Of a stretch of 59,228 nt of DNA, positions 1 through 8,141 are shown in pieces. The position numbers were made by a program, and so were the translations under genes. Origin of the DNA: JAICJR01 sp036491015 (GTDB lineage: Bacteria; Actinomycetota; Thermoleophilia; Solirubrobacterales; Thermoleophilaceae); the NCBI GenBank assembly GCA_036491015.1, contig DASXCV010000378.1, positions 1 to 59,228 of the forward strand. The letters are read 5' to 3'. Each line of letters starts with the position of its first letter. Positions within the stretch are counted from its first letter, which is position 1. The notes beneath the pieces are model-generated. The model ran no database searches. It was given only the letters and a program-made list of their open reading frames with translations, and was not told the origin of the DNA.

Positions 1-44
1 GACGTCTCAGTGGTATGACCCACCACACGGGAGTGATGCAGCGG

Positions 45-923
45 ATGGACGAGCGCGAATGGCTGGCTGAGCAATTCGAGGAACACCGCACGCATCTGCG
101 CGCGGTGGCCTACCGGATGCTCGGCTCGCTCAGCGAGGCCGAGGACGCGGTCCAGGACGCCTGGCTGAAGCTGAGCCGCTCGGATGCGGACGAGATCGAG
201 AACCTCGGCGGCTGGCTGACGACGGTCGTCGCGCGCCAGTCGCTGGACGTTCTGCGTGCGCGCGCCAGGCACCGCGAGGAGCCGCTCGGCGTGCGCATCC
301 CGGATCCGATCATCGATCCCGCCGACGGCACCGATCCCGAGCACGAGGCGCTCCTCGCGGACTCGGTCGGGCTCGCGCTGCTCATCGTCCTCGAGACGCT
401 GGCGCCGGCGGAGCGCCTCGCGTTCGTCCTGCACGACATGTTCGCCATCCCGTTCGCCGAGATCGCGCCGATCATCGACCGCTCGCCCGAGGCGACGCGC
501 CAGCTCGCGAGCCGGAGCCGGCGACGGGTGCGTGGCGAGCGGGCCGTGCCTGACCCGGACCTCGGGCGCCAGCGCGAGGTCGTAGAGGCCTTTCTCGCCG
601 CGGCCCGCGAGGGCGACTTCGATGCGCTCGTCGCTGTGCTCGACCCCGACATCGTGCTGCGTGCCGACTTCGGTGGCGGCGCGACGCAGGAGCTGCACGG
701 CGCCGAGGCAGTCGCGAGCCAGGCGCGGGCCTTCTCGCGACTCGACCTCGTGAGCCACCCGGTGCTGATCAACGGCGCCGTCGGCACGATCACGACCCGC
801 GACGGTCAGCCGTTCTCCATCGGCGCCGTCACGGTGCGCGACGGGAAGATCGTCGAGATGGATTTCATCGCCGATCCGGAACGCCTTGCCCAGCTCGACC
901 TCACGGTGCTGAACGCCGGCTGA
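45..923 (+). CDS. ECF41-type RNA polymerase sigma factor with SnoaL-like C-terminal domain (SigJ-like)
   Basis: Directs RNA polymerase to ECF-type promoters. Residues about 11-85 form sigma region 2 (FEEHRTHLRAVAYRMLGS, then EDAVQDAWL) and about 107-165 form region 4. From about 175 a SnoaL-like extension follows, with a DFGGG stretch and a DPERL motif resembling the conserved C-terminal motifs of ECF41. In this family the extension acts in place of a separate anti-sigma factor. The next gene is a CMD-family protein, the classic ECF41 partner. In-frame ATGs lie at 15, 36 and 45. I chose 45 because GGGAG at 29-33 sits upstream and the protein then begins at the usual point. A CGTC at 3-6 could be the -10 of its own promoter, with the -35 outside the window. 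Confidence 0.88.
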   Translation: MDEREWLAEQFEEHRTHLRAVAYRMLGSLSEAEDAVQDAWLKLSRSDADEIENLGGWLTTVVARQSLDVLRARARHREEPLGVRIPDPIIDPADGTDPEHEALLADSVGLALLIVLETLAPAERLAFVLHDMFAIPFAEIAPIIDRSPEATRQLASRSRRRVRGERAVPDPDLGRQREVVEAFLAAAREGDFDALVAVLDPDIVLRADFGGGATQELHGAEAVASQARAFSRLDLVSHPVLINGAVGTITTRDGQPFSIGAVTVRDGKIVEMDFIADPERLAQLDLTVLNAG

Positions 924-931
924 GAGCCGGC

Positions 932-958
932 TGTCACGTTCTCGTTTCGCCTGCCGTC
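932..958 (+). promoter_or_regulatory. Predicted ECF41 promoter upstream of the CMD gene
   Basis: TGTCACG at 932-938 and CGTC at 955-958 are separated by exactly 16 nt. This matches, from memory, the described ECF41 consensus TGTCACA-N16-CGTC except for one base. It lies just after the sigma-factor stop and about 40 nt before the CMD start codon at 998. This is the expected place for a promoter recognised by the upstream sigma factor. Confidence 0.75.
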
Positions 959-997
959 ATCAAGGTGGAATCCCTCCACGATCCGGAAGGACATGAC

Positions 998-1486
998 ATG
1001 CAGGCACGAATCGACAACCCCGCCATGACCGTCCCGGGCGCGCTCGACGCCTTTCGCGCACTGGCAGCCTCGGCGACCAACGCCGGGATCCCCGCGACCA
1101 CGCTCTACATGGTCCAGCTGCGCGCGAGCCAGATCAACGGCTGCAGCGGGTGCGTGGACATACACACGCGCGAACTCGAGCTGGCGAGCGACAGCAGCCA
1201 GCGCATCCACCTGGTCGCGGCCTGGCGCGAGGCGTCGTACTTCAGCGACGCCGAGCGGGCCGCGCTCGCGCTCACGGAGGCCGCCACCCGTCTCGCCGAC
1301 AATCCGGACTCTGTATCGGACGAGGTCTGGGACGAGGCCGCGCGCCACTACACGGAACCGCAGCTTGCGGCGCTCGTGGTCGCGATCGCGGCGATCAACG
1401 CGTTCAACCGCGTGAACGTGAGCGCCAGGCAGATCGCCGGCGACTGGATCGCCAAGTTCGTGGAGGCCGAGTCCCAGGCAGCCTGA
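998..1486 (+). CDS. Carboxymuconolactone decarboxylase / AhpD-like family protein
   Basis: An alkylhydroperoxidase-like CMD-fold protein of 162 residues. Its CxxC motif at C49-C52 is followed by H56 (NGCSGCVDIH), the redox signature of AhpD-like proteins, so a disulfide-based peroxidase or redox role is likely. ATG at 998 is preceded by GGAAGG at 985-990. The earlier in-frame GTG at 965 lies almost at the expected transcription start of the ECF41 promoter, so 998 is preferred. CMD proteins are the commonest partners of ECF41 sigma factors; the physiological substrate is unknown. Confidence 0.88.
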   Translation: MQARIDNPAMTVPGALDAFRALAASATNAGIPATTLYMVQLRASQINGCSGCVDIHTRELELASDSSQRIHLVAAWREASYFSDAERAALALTEAATRLADNPDSVSDEVWDEAARHYTEPQLAALVVAIAAINAFNRVNVSARQIAGDWIAKFVEAESQAA

Positions 1487-1498
1487 CCCCGCCCCGCG

Positions 1499-2530
1499 TC
1501 AGAGCTCGAAGACGACCTTCGTCGCCTCCCGCGCGTCGAACAGCCGGTAGGCGTCGGGGGCGTCTTCGATCGCCATGCGGTGGGTGATCACCTCGGACGG
1601 CTTCATCGCGCCCGCCTCGATCGTGGCGAGCAGGCGCTCGCGGTCGCGCGTGGGGTCGCCGATCGTGAAGCGCAGCGTGATCTCCTTCTCGAACATCAGG
1701 AGGTTGTTGAGCGGGTAGTCGGGCTCGAAGTGCGCGCCGATCACCGACACGGTGCCCTGCGCCCGGACGAGCTGGAGGCTCGCGTCGAGCGCGGGCAGCG
1801 CGCCGGCCGCCTCGATCACCACGTCCGCGCCCAGGCCGCCGCTGGCCGAGACCACCGCGGCCGCGGCGTCCTCCGGCGCGACCGCGTGCACGCCCATCTT
1901 CTCGGCGAGCGCGCGCCGCTCGGGCACGCCGTCGACCGCGATCAGCTCGCGCGCGACCCCGCGCGCCGACAGCACCGCCATCAATCCCACCGGCCCGGCG
2001 CCGAGCACGACCACCACGTCGCCCACGCCCACTCCCCCGCGGCGCACGCCGGCGAAGCCGGTGGGCAGGATGTCGGCCACGAACACCGCGTCGTCGTCGG
2101 ACACGCCGTCGGGGATCACGAACAAGGAGCGGTCGGCATTCGGGATCCGCACGAGCTCCGCCTGGCCGCCCTCGAGCCGCGGATACACGCCCGAGTAGCC
2201 GAACATCGCACGGGACTCGCACTGCGTCACCCGGCCGGCGCGGCAGTGCGGGCAGGTGCCGTCGGAGATCATGCTCGTGTTCACCACGCGCTGGCCGGGC
2301 GCGACCCCCGTCACGCCCTCGCCCACCGCCTCCACCACGCCCACGAACTCGTGGCCCAGCACGGTGCCCGCCTCGAAGCCGGGCGTCATGCCGTGGTAGG
2401 GGAAGAGGTCGGCGCCGCAGATCGCGGTCTCCTTCACGCGCACGATCGCGTCGCCCGGCTCGACCAGCTCGGGCTCGGCCACATCGTCTACGCGGACCTC
2501 CTCGGGCCCGATCAGGCGAACGGCTTTCAT
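1499..2530 (-). CDS. Zinc-dependent alcohol dehydrogenase (MDR family)
   Basis: A medium-chain dehydrogenase of 343 residues that oxidises a primary alcohol with NAD(P). The catalytic-zinc region (ICGAD near residue 38, GHEFVG near 60) and the Rossmann GAGPVG motif are present. The structural-zinc lobe reads DGTCPHCRAGRVTQC: three of the usual four cysteines remain and Asp stands at the first position. ATG at 2530 overlaps the VOC stop by 4 nt; the longer upstream ORF is not needed. It is the last gene of the leftward catabolic unit. I infer that it may oxidise the 5-hydroxymethyl group of 4-pyridoxate to the aldehyde, a step whose usual dehydrogenase is missing here, but a generic alcohol dehydrogenase is possible. 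Confidence 0.85.
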   Translation of the reverse strand: MKAVRLIGPEEVRVDDVAEPELVEPGDAIVRVKETAICGADLFPYHGMTPGFEAGTVLGHEFVGVVEAVGEGVTGVAPGQRVVNTSMISDGTCPHCRAGRVTQCESRAMFGYSGVYPRLEGGQAELVRIPNADRSLFVIPDGVSDDDAVFVADILPTGFAGVRRGGVGVGDVVVVLGAGPVGLMAVLSARGVARELIAVDGVPERRALAEKMGVHAVAPEDAAAAVVSASGGLGADVVIEAAGALPALDASLQLVRAQGTVSVIGAHFEPDYPLNNLLMFEKEITLRFTIGDPTRDRERLLATIEAGAMKPSEVITHRMAIEDAPDAYRLFDAREATKVVFEL

Positions 2531-2931
2531 GCGGGCTCCTCCAGCTCGATCAGGTATCCGTCGGGGTCGACCGCGAAGCAGCGGTGGCCGCCCCACGGCG
2601 GCGAGTACGGCTCTGCCAGGAAGCGCACGCCGGCCGCCGACAGCGCGTCGTAGGCCTCGCGCACCCCGCTCATCTCCAGCACGAGCACGACCTGCAGGGA
2701 CGAGGGATCCGCCGGCGCGTTCATCAGCACCCCGGGGCGGTCCTCGGCGGCGTGCCCCTGTTCGGCGAGCGACAGTCGCGCGCCCGCGCGCGCGAGGGTG
2801 GCGTACGGCGGGTCGTCGTACAGCGCCTCGACCTCGAACCCGAGCCGCTCGGAGTAGAACGCCACCGAGCGCTCCACGTTCGCGACCGCGAGGATCGCTC
2901 CCGCGCGCGTGACAGAGAGCGAGGCCGCCAT
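2527..2931 (-). CDS. VOC / glyoxalase-bleomycin resistance family protein
   Basis: A single-domain VOC protein of 134 residues. It shows the typical opening (ILAVANVERSVAFYSERLGFEV) and the closing metal-site strand (RCFAVDPDGYLIELEE). Such proteins can be lyases, isomerases, extradiol-type dioxygenases or binding proteins, and the sequence does not decide which. It overlaps the SDR stop by 1 nt upstream and the alcohol dehydrogenase start by 4 nt downstream, so it is translationally coupled within the catabolic operon. Its role in the pathway is not known. Confidence 0.85.
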   Translation of the reverse strand: MAASLSVTRAGAILAVANVERSVAFYSERLGFEVEALYDDPPYATLARAGARLSLAEQGHAAEDRPGVLMNAPADPSSLQVVLVLEMSGVREAYDALSAAGVRFLAEPYSPPWGGHRCFAVDPDGYLIELEEPA

Positions 2932-3662
2932 CAGTCGCGAATGTGCCCGGCGTCGGCCACGATCACCTGGCCGGTGACCCAGCCGGACTCCTCGGACGCG
3001 AGGAACGCCGCGGCCGGCGCGATGTCCTCCGCCTCGGCGTGCCGCGGGATCGCCTGGAGCGACTGCACGAAGTCGAACGCTTCCTTGTGGGGCGAATTCA
3101 ACGTGGCGGGCGAGCGGGTGATGCCGGGCGCCACCGCGTTGGCGGTGATGCCGTACTTGCCGAGCTCCGTTGCGAGCGCGCGCGTGAGGCCGACCACTCC
3201 GCCCTTCGCCGCCAGGTACGGGCCCATGTTCGGCGTTCCGGCGAAGAACGCGTTCGACGCGATCAGGACGATGCGCCCGTAGCCCGCCTCACGCATCGGC
3301 TTCTCCACCGCGCGGGACACGAGGTACGGCCCGTCGAGGTTCACCGAGATGATCTTGCGCCAGTAGTCGTAGTCCACGTCGTCCCACGGGATGAACGGGA
3401 CGATCGCCGCCGCGTTCACGAGCACGTCCACCTTGCCGTGGGCCGACAGCGTCTCGTCCACCATCCGCTGCGCGTCCTCCTCCTTCGAGATGTCCACCTC
3501 CACGGCGGTGCCGCCGAGCGCGTCGGCGGTGGCCTTCGCGGCGTCACCCTGGATGTCTGCGGCCACCACCGTGGCGCCCTCGGCCGCCAGCTTCTCGGCG
3601 ATCGCCTTGCCGATGCCCTGAGCGGCGCCGGTGACGATCGCGACTCTGTTCTCGAGCTTCAT
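2931..3662 (-). CDS. SDR oxidoreductase, probable pyridoxal 4-dehydrogenase
   Basis: A short-chain dehydrogenase of 243 residues. The cofactor motif TGAAQGIG spans 11-18, NAA lies at 83-85, and the catalytic residues are S136, Y149 and K153. Several stretches (IVPFIPWDDVDYDYWRKII; IASNAFFAGTPNM; ELGKYGITANAV; SPHKEAFDFV) match what I remember of Mesorhizobium loti pyridoxal 4-dehydrogenase, which oxidises pyridoxal to 4-pyridoxolactone with NAD. Its neighbours are lactonase-like and FHMPC-dehydrogenase-like genes, the next enzymes of that pathway. The identification rests on remembered similarity plus context; no alignment was run. Confidence 0.82.
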   Translation of the reverse strand: MKLENRVAIVTGAAQGIGKAIAEKLAAEGATVVAADIQGDAAKATADALGGTAVEVDISKEEDAQRMVDETLSAHGKVDVLVNAAAIVPFIPWDDVDYDYWRKIISVNLDGPYLVSRAVEKPMREAGYGRIVLIASNAFFAGTPNMGPYLAAKGGVVGLTRALATELGKYGITANAVAPGITRSPATLNSPHKEAFDFVQSLQAIPRHAEAEDIAPAAAFLASEESGWVTGQVIVADAGHIRD

Positions 3663-3674
3663 TCAGAGGTCTCC

Positions 3675-4430
3675 TCAGGCGTAGTGGTCCGGGGCGAGCT
3701 TGTACGTCTTGAAGACGTCCATGTCGTGGGTGAAGAAGACCTCCGCGTCCCACTCCTTCACGAGCTGCTTGACGCGGCGGATCGAGCGCACGCCTGCCAC
3801 GGGGTCGTTGTGGAAGCCGGCCTGCTGGTCGGCCGCGTAGGCCGCGGGCGTGTAGCTCACGTCCGCCATGAACATCAGCGGCTTGCGGCCGTCCATCTCG
3901 ACCAGCATCGAGTAGTGCCCGATCGTGTGGCCTGGCGTGTAGAACAGGTGCACGCCATCGGCAACGGTCACATCGCCCTGGATCAGGTTGAACTTGGCGT
4001 TCGGGTGATCCCAGGTCTTGTCCGCGTAGCCGAGCCGCTCGAACGGCTCGGGCGAGCGGGCCTCGCGGATCTCGAGCTCGTGCATCCAGACGGTCGCGTT
4101 CGGCAGGTCCGTGTTGCCGCCGCAGTGGTCGAAGTGGAGGTGCGAGTTCACGAGCACGTCCACGTCGTCCGGCTTGAAGCCGCACAGCCCGAGCTGCCCG
4201 GGCACGGTCTGCTCCGGCGTCTGCTCCGGCAGCTCGAAGGGCAGGAACTCGTTCACCACGTCGAGGTCGTAGCCCGTGTCGAACATCATCAGCCCGTCCG
4301 GATGCTCGATCAGCACGCTGTAGACGGGGAAGCGCACCGGGGTGCCGCACCCGATGTTCCACGTGATGTGCGACTGGTCGATCACCAGCGTGCCGCTGTC
4401 GAGCAGGCGCACCTTGGTCGGCTTGGCCAT
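3675..4430 (-). CDS. Metallo-beta-lactamase-fold lactonase, probable 4-pyridoxolactonase
   Basis: A dinuclear-zinc lactonase of 251 residues. The HxHxDH motif is H97, H99, D101, H102, with H168, D190 and H235 as the likely remaining ligands. The fold is shared with AHL lactonases. Details such as PFERLGY, TPGHTIGHYSMLVE, DPVAGV and the C-terminal FKTYKLAPDHYA resemble, from memory, M. loti 4-pyridoxolactonase, which opens 4-pyridoxolactone to 4-pyridoxate. It lies 12 nt upstream of the pyridoxal-dehydrogenase-like SDR and 21 nt after the FHMPC-dehydrogenase-like gene. Quorum quenching is the alternative reading but does not fit the neighbours. Confidence 0.8.
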   Translation of the reverse strand: MAKPTKVRLLDSGTLVIDQSHITWNIGCGTPVRFPVYSVLIEHPDGLMMFDTGYDLDVVNEFLPFELPEQTPEQTVPGQLGLCGFKPDDVDVLVNSHLHFDHCGGNTDLPNATVWMHELEIREARSPEPFERLGYADKTWDHPNAKFNLIQGDVTVADGVHLFYTPGHTIGHYSMLVEMDGRKPLMFMADVSYTPAAYAADQQAGFHNDPVAGVRSIRRVKQLVKEWDAEVFFTHDMDVFKTYKLAPDHYA

Positions 4431-4451
4431 GTCGAGTCCTCCTCTTCCGCC

Positions 4452-5372
4452 TTAGCTGAGCGCCTTGCGCACGCCCACGAGCTTGCCGGCGCGCTCCATC
4501 TGGAGCTGCTGGGCCTGCTCCGGCGTGTAGTCGAAGAAGCCGCCGCCGGCCTTGATCCCCAGTCGGCCCTCGTCGTGCAGCTTCTGCGCGGTCGAGGAGA
4601 CGCCGCTCTCGTTCGAGAGGTCCTGGTTGAGGTAGCTCGCCACGCTCGTGTAGATGTCGAGCCCGGCCACGTCGAGCAGGTGGATCGGCGGGATCACGGC
4701 GAGCTTGTAGCCGATGCCCCACTGCACGCAGAGGTCGAGTCCCTCGGCGTCGATCACGCCCTCGTCCATGAGGGCGAGGCACTCGCGCATGATCGCGTAG
4801 AGCACGCGGTTCTCGACGAAGCCCGGCACCTCCTTCTTGAGCGTGACCGGGTGGTAGCCGATCCGGCGCGTGAGCCCCTCGACTGCACTCACAGCCTCGG
4901 CGGAGGTCTGCTCGCCGGCGATCACCTCGTTCATCGGGATCAGCGTCGGCGGGTTGGACCAGTGCCAGCCCACGAGCCGCTCGGGGTGCTGCATCCCCTC
5001 GGCCATCTTCGTGATCGGGATGCCGGACGTGTTCGAGGCGATGATCGCGTCGTCTGACACGTGCTGCTCCACGTCGGCGATCACCTGCTGCTTGAGCTCG
5101 AGCTTCTCGGGCACCGCCTCGGCCACGACCTCGGCGCCGTCGAGCGCCGCCGCCAGGTCTGGCTCGAAACTCACGCCGCCGCCGTCTGACTTCGGGGCGT
5201 CGAGCCGGTCGAGCACGCCGTTGGCGATCTCCAGGCCGCCCTTCGCTCGCTCGAGCGCCTCGGCGCTGACGTCGAACAGGGACACCTGGATGCCGGCCCG
5301 AGCCAGCACCGCGCCCATCCCCGGCCCCATCGTGCCGGTACCGAGAATGGTCGCGCGAGCAATGTCAGTCAT
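4452..5372 (-). CDS. 3-hydroxyacyl-CoA-dehydrogenase-family enzyme, probable FHMPC dehydrogenase
   Basis: An NAD-dependent enzyme of 306 residues. The GTGTMG dinucleotide motif is at 11-16, and likely active-site residues are S113, H137, N140 and E149. Stretches HWSNPPTLIPMNEVIAGE, QWGIGYKLAVI, LLDVAGLDIY and YTPEQAQQLQMERAGKLV closely resemble, from memory, 5-formyl-3-hydroxy-2-methylpyridine-4-carboxylate (FHMPC) dehydrogenase of M. loti. That enzyme makes 3-hydroxy-2-methylpyridine-4,5-dicarboxylate and is an unusual member of this family. No other fatty-acid oxidation genes are nearby, which argues against a beta-oxidation role. It lies 25 nt downstream of the molybdenum hydroxylase large subunit. 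Confidence 0.8.
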   Translation of the reverse strand: MTDIARATILGTGTMGPGMGAVLARAGIQVSLFDVSAEALERAKGGLEIANGVLDRLDAPKSDGGGVSFEPDLAAALDGAEVVAEAVPEKLELKQQVIADVEQHVSDDAIIASNTSGIPITKMAEGMQHPERLVGWHWSNPPTLIPMNEVIAGEQTSAEAVSAVEGLTRRIGYHPVTLKKEVPGFVENRVLYAIMRECLALMDEGVIDAEGLDLCVQWGIGYKLAVIPPIHLLDVAGLDIYTSVASYLNQDLSNESGVSSTAQKLHDEGRLGIKAGGGFFDYTPEQAQQLQMERAGKLVGVRKALS

Positions 5373-5397
5373 GTCAGTTCCTCCGTGCGTTCTGGGT

Positions 5398-7683
5398 TCA
5401 GGGAAGTTCTTGCAGCCGCCGCCACACGCGCTCGGGCGTGAGCGGCAGCTCGGTCATCGGGATGCCGGCGTCCGCGAGCGCGTTCACGATCGCCGCGGGC
5501 ACCGCCGCGAGCGCGCCCTCGCCGCAGCCCTTGGCGCCGTGCGGGCCGGGGCCGTCGGCGTTCTCGACCACGATCGAAGTCATCTCGCGCGGCAGATCCT
5601 GCACGCGCGGCACGCGGTACTCGAGGAGGTTGTCGTTCATCAGCACGCCGTCGCTGTAGACCATCTCCTCGAACATCGCGTTGCCGTAGCCCTGCATCAG
5701 GGCGCCCTCGTCCTGGCGCTCCACGAGCTGCGGGTTGATCGCCTTGCCCACGTCCGCGATGGTCGCGGTGCGCAGTACGTTGATCACGCCGAGCTCGGGG
5801 TCCACCTCCACCTCGGCGGCCGCCACGCACACCTCCCAGAACACCGGGCCCTCCGCGTACGAGCCGGTGTCGCCGCCCATCGGCCGGACCTCGCCGCCCT
5901 CGATGATCTCGCCGCCCGTGAAGCCGAAGCGCTTGGCGATCACCTCGGAGAACTCCATCTCGAGCTCCGCGTGCGCGGCGCGTCCGTCGCGCAGGTCGAT
6001 CAGCTCGGGATCTGTCCCCCACACCTCGGCCGCCGTCTCGCGCAGGCGCCCGGCCACCGCCGCGGCGGCGTTCTGCACGGCCTTGCCGGCGAGCGTGGTC
6101 GAGCGGCTCGCGCCCGTGGAGCGGTCGTACGGCGTGAAGCGCGTGTCCGCGCCGAGCACGCGCACGTTGTCGCTCGACATGCCGAGCTCCTCGGCCGCGA
6201 TCTGCGCCATCACCGTGCGCGGGCCCTGGCCCATCTCCGTGGTGCCCACGCTCACCTCCACGGAGCCGTCGGCGCGCATCCGCACCGACGCCCGCGACAC
6301 GGGGTGCGCGCCGGCGGCCAGCAGGCCGACGCTCACCCCGCGCCCCGTGAGCGGGCGGCGCGGCTCTTCCCAGCCGACCGCCGCGGCGGCGTTCTCCACG
6401 TCGCCGATCAAGTCTGCGTCCAGGGGCTTACCGGAACCGTCCGGGCGGACCGGCTCCCCTGGGCGCAGTAGGTTGCGCCGGCGCATCTCGAGTGGATCGA
6501 TGCTCGCCTTCCGCGCCAGCTCGTCGAGCTGGGACTCGGCGACCCATTGGAGGTGGGTCGCTCCGAACGCGCGGTAGGAGCCGGACGGCGCAGTGTTGCA
6601 ATACACGCAGTTGGCCTCGATGTCCACGGCCTCCCAGTGGTAGGGGCCGGGGGCGGAGTCGGCAGCCGTGGCGGTGACCCGTGGGCCGTTGTCCATGTAG
6701 GCGCCGGTGTCGAGCCAGAAGCGCGACTCGCGGGTGAGGAGCCGGCCGTCGGCGTCCGCCGTGGTGCGCATCCAGCAGCGCATGCCGTGGCGGCGCGAGG
6801 TGACCATGGACTCGTCGACCCTGTTGACGATCTTCACGGGGTGGCGCGCCTTGCGCGAGAGGGCCACGGTGAGCGGCTCCATCTTCGTGTACGACTTCGA
6901 GCCGAAGCCGCCGCCGAGGTAGGGCACGTGGATGCGCACGGCGCCGATCGGCAGCCCGAACACGTCAGCGATCTCCGCCTGCACGAGGAAGGGGTGCTGG
7001 CAGCTCGCCCAGAGGGTGATCTCCCGCGGGCGCCAGTCCGCGATCACGCTGTGCGTCTCCATCGCGTACTGGTAGACCGCCGGGAACACGTACTCGCCCT
7101 CCACCACGTGGGGCGCGCCCGCTGAGGCCGCCTCCACGTCGCCGGCGGCCGCCCGGTAGCGGTAGCCGACGTTGCCGTCGCGCTCGCCCAGGTTGCCGAG
7201 CCCGTGGAAGAGGCCGGGGCGGATCGGGCCCTCGTGCAGAAGCGCGGCGTCCGGCTCGAGCGCGCGCTCGATCGTGTCCACGAGCGGCAGCTCCTCGTAG
7301 ACCACCTCAATCGCCTGGAGCGCGGCCTCGGCGGTGGCCTCGTCCTCGGCGGCCACCGCCGCCACCGGCTCGCCGTGGAAGCGCACGCGCTCGATTGCGA
7401 CGATCGGGCGGTCCTTGATCGCGTGCCCGTAGTAGGGGTCGATGTCGAGCAGGTCGCGGCCCACGAGCACCGCCACCACGCCCTGCATCCTCTCCGCCGC
7501 CGAGGTGTCGATCGAGACGATCTCGGCGTGCGGCACGTCGGCGCGCAGCACGCGCCCGTAGAGCATGCCCGGCACCTCCATGTCGCCGGTGAAGACGGCC
7601 TCGCCGCACAGCTTCTCGCGGGCGTCGAGGCGCGTGCGCGAGCGCCCGACCTCGCGCGTGCCCGTGTCGGTGACCACGCTCAC
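5398..7683 (-). CDS. Molybdenum hydroxylase large subunit (xanthine dehydrogenase family, molybdopterin-binding)
   Basis: The catalytic Mo-cofactor subunit, 761 residues. GGGFGSK (257-263) and SGSYRAFG (367-374) are molybdopterin-binding motifs. The C-terminal GCGEG carries the expected catalytic glutamate at about E722. The AYxCSFR loop of true CO dehydrogenase is absent, so a hydroxylase of a heterocycle or aldehyde is more likely. GTG at 7683 overlaps the stop of the iron-sulfur subunit by 4 nt (GTGA), which fixes the start; the longer ORF to 7953 reads back through that gene. The FAD subunit is encoded in the divergent unit at 18761. In context it may hydroxylate the pyridine ring. Confidence 0.88.
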   Translation of the reverse strand: MSVVTDTGTREVGRSRTRLDAREKLCGEAVFTGDMEVPGMLYGRVLRADVPHAEIVSIDTSAAERMQGVVAVLVGRDLLDIDPYYGHAIKDRPIVAIERVRFHGEPVAAVAAEDEATAEAALQAIEVVYEELPLVDTIERALEPDAALLHEGPIRPGLFHGLGNLGERDGNVGYRYRAAAGDVEAASAGAPHVVEGEYVFPAVYQYAMETHSVIADWRPREITLWASCQHPFLVQAEIADVFGLPIGAVRIHVPYLGGGFGSKSYTKMEPLTVALSRKARHPVKIVNRVDESMVTSRRHGMRCWMRTTADADGRLLTRESRFWLDTGAYMDNGPRVTATAADSAPGPYHWEAVDIEANCVYCNTAPSGSYRAFGATHLQWVAESQLDELARKASIDPLEMRRRNLLRPGEPVRPDGSGKPLDADLIGDVENAAAAVGWEEPRRPLTGRGVSVGLLAAGAHPVSRASVRMRADGSVEVSVGTTEMGQGPRTVMAQIAAEELGMSSDNVRVLGADTRFTPYDRSTGASRSTTLAGKAVQNAAAAVAGRLRETAAEVWGTDPELIDLRDGRAAHAELEMEFSEVIAKRFGFTGGEIIEGGEVRPMGGDTGSYAEGPVFWEVCVAAAEVEVDPELGVINVLRTATIADVGKAINPQLVERQDEGALMQGYGNAMFEEMVYSDGVLMNDNLLEYRVPRVQDLPREMTSIVVENADGPGPHGAKGCGEGALAAVPAAIVNALADAGIPMTELPLTPERVWRRLQELP

Positions 7684-8141
7684 GCCGCCACTTCCCCGAT
7701 GTCGCGCGCCGCCTCGAGGATCGCCCGGTAGCCCGTGCAGCGGCAGAGGTTGCCGTCGAGGCCGTGGCGGATCTGCTCCTCGCTCGACAGCTCGCCGGCG
7801 TCCGACAGCGACTTGAGCGTGAGCAGGAAGCCGGGCGTGCAGAAGCCGCACTGCACGGCGGCATGGCGCTCGAAGGCGGACGCGTAGCGCTCGAACTCGG
7901 GGAGCTCGGCGAACCCCTCGATCGTGAGCACCTCGCGTCCGCCCGCCTCGCATGCGAGATATGTGCAGGCGCTGACCGGCTGCCCGTCGACGAGCACCGT
8001 GCAGCTACCGCAGACCTGGACGTCGCACGAGCGCTTGGCGCCCGTGAGCCGGAAGTCGTCGCGCAGCATGTCGAGGAGCAGGGTGCTCGGCTCGACGTCG
8101 ATCGCGGCGGGCGCGCCGTTCAGGCGGAACTCGATCCTCAT
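7680..8141 (-). CDS. Molybdenum hydroxylase small subunit, 2x[2Fe-2S]
   Basis: The electron-transfer subunit, 153 residues. The N-terminal plant-type [2Fe-2S] cluster uses C39, C44, C47 and C59. The second cluster uses C98, C101, C133 and C135 (QCGFCTPG and NLCRCTGY). Length and spacing are typical for CoxS/NdhS/QoxS proteins. ATG at 8141 overlaps the aldolase-like gene by 4 nt, and its stop overlaps the large-subunit start by 4 nt, so small and large subunits are coupled. It passes electrons from the Mo centre to the FAD subunit. Confidence 0.92.
   Translation of the reverse strand: MRIEFRLNGAPAAIDVEPSTLLLDMLRDDFRLTGAKRSCDVQVCGSCTVLVDGQPVSACTYLACEAGGREVLTIEGFAELPEFERYASAFERHAAVQCGFCTPGFLLTLKSLSDAGELSSEEQIRHGLDGNLCRCTGYRAILEAARDIGEVAA

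Noticed and set aside
3675..4430. Quorum-quenching AHL lactonase
   Set aside because: The fold is the same, but the neighbours and sequence details fit 4-pyridoxolactonase better, and no quorum-sensing gene is nearby.
2943..5057. 704-residue open frame on the plus strand
   Set aside because: It is the antisense of three well-supported genes; the composition is rich in His, Arg and Val without any domain, typical of high-GC shadow frames.
4452..5372. Fatty-acid beta-oxidation 3-hydroxyacyl-CoA dehydrogenase
   Set aside because: No thiolase, enoyl-CoA hydratase or acyl-CoA dehydrogenase gene is nearby, and the sequence details resemble the B6 enzyme.
5398..7683. Aerobic carbon monoxide dehydrogenase large subunit
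   Set aside because: The CO-dehydrogenase active-site loop with its catalytic cysteine is missing; SGSYRAFG stands in that region instead.
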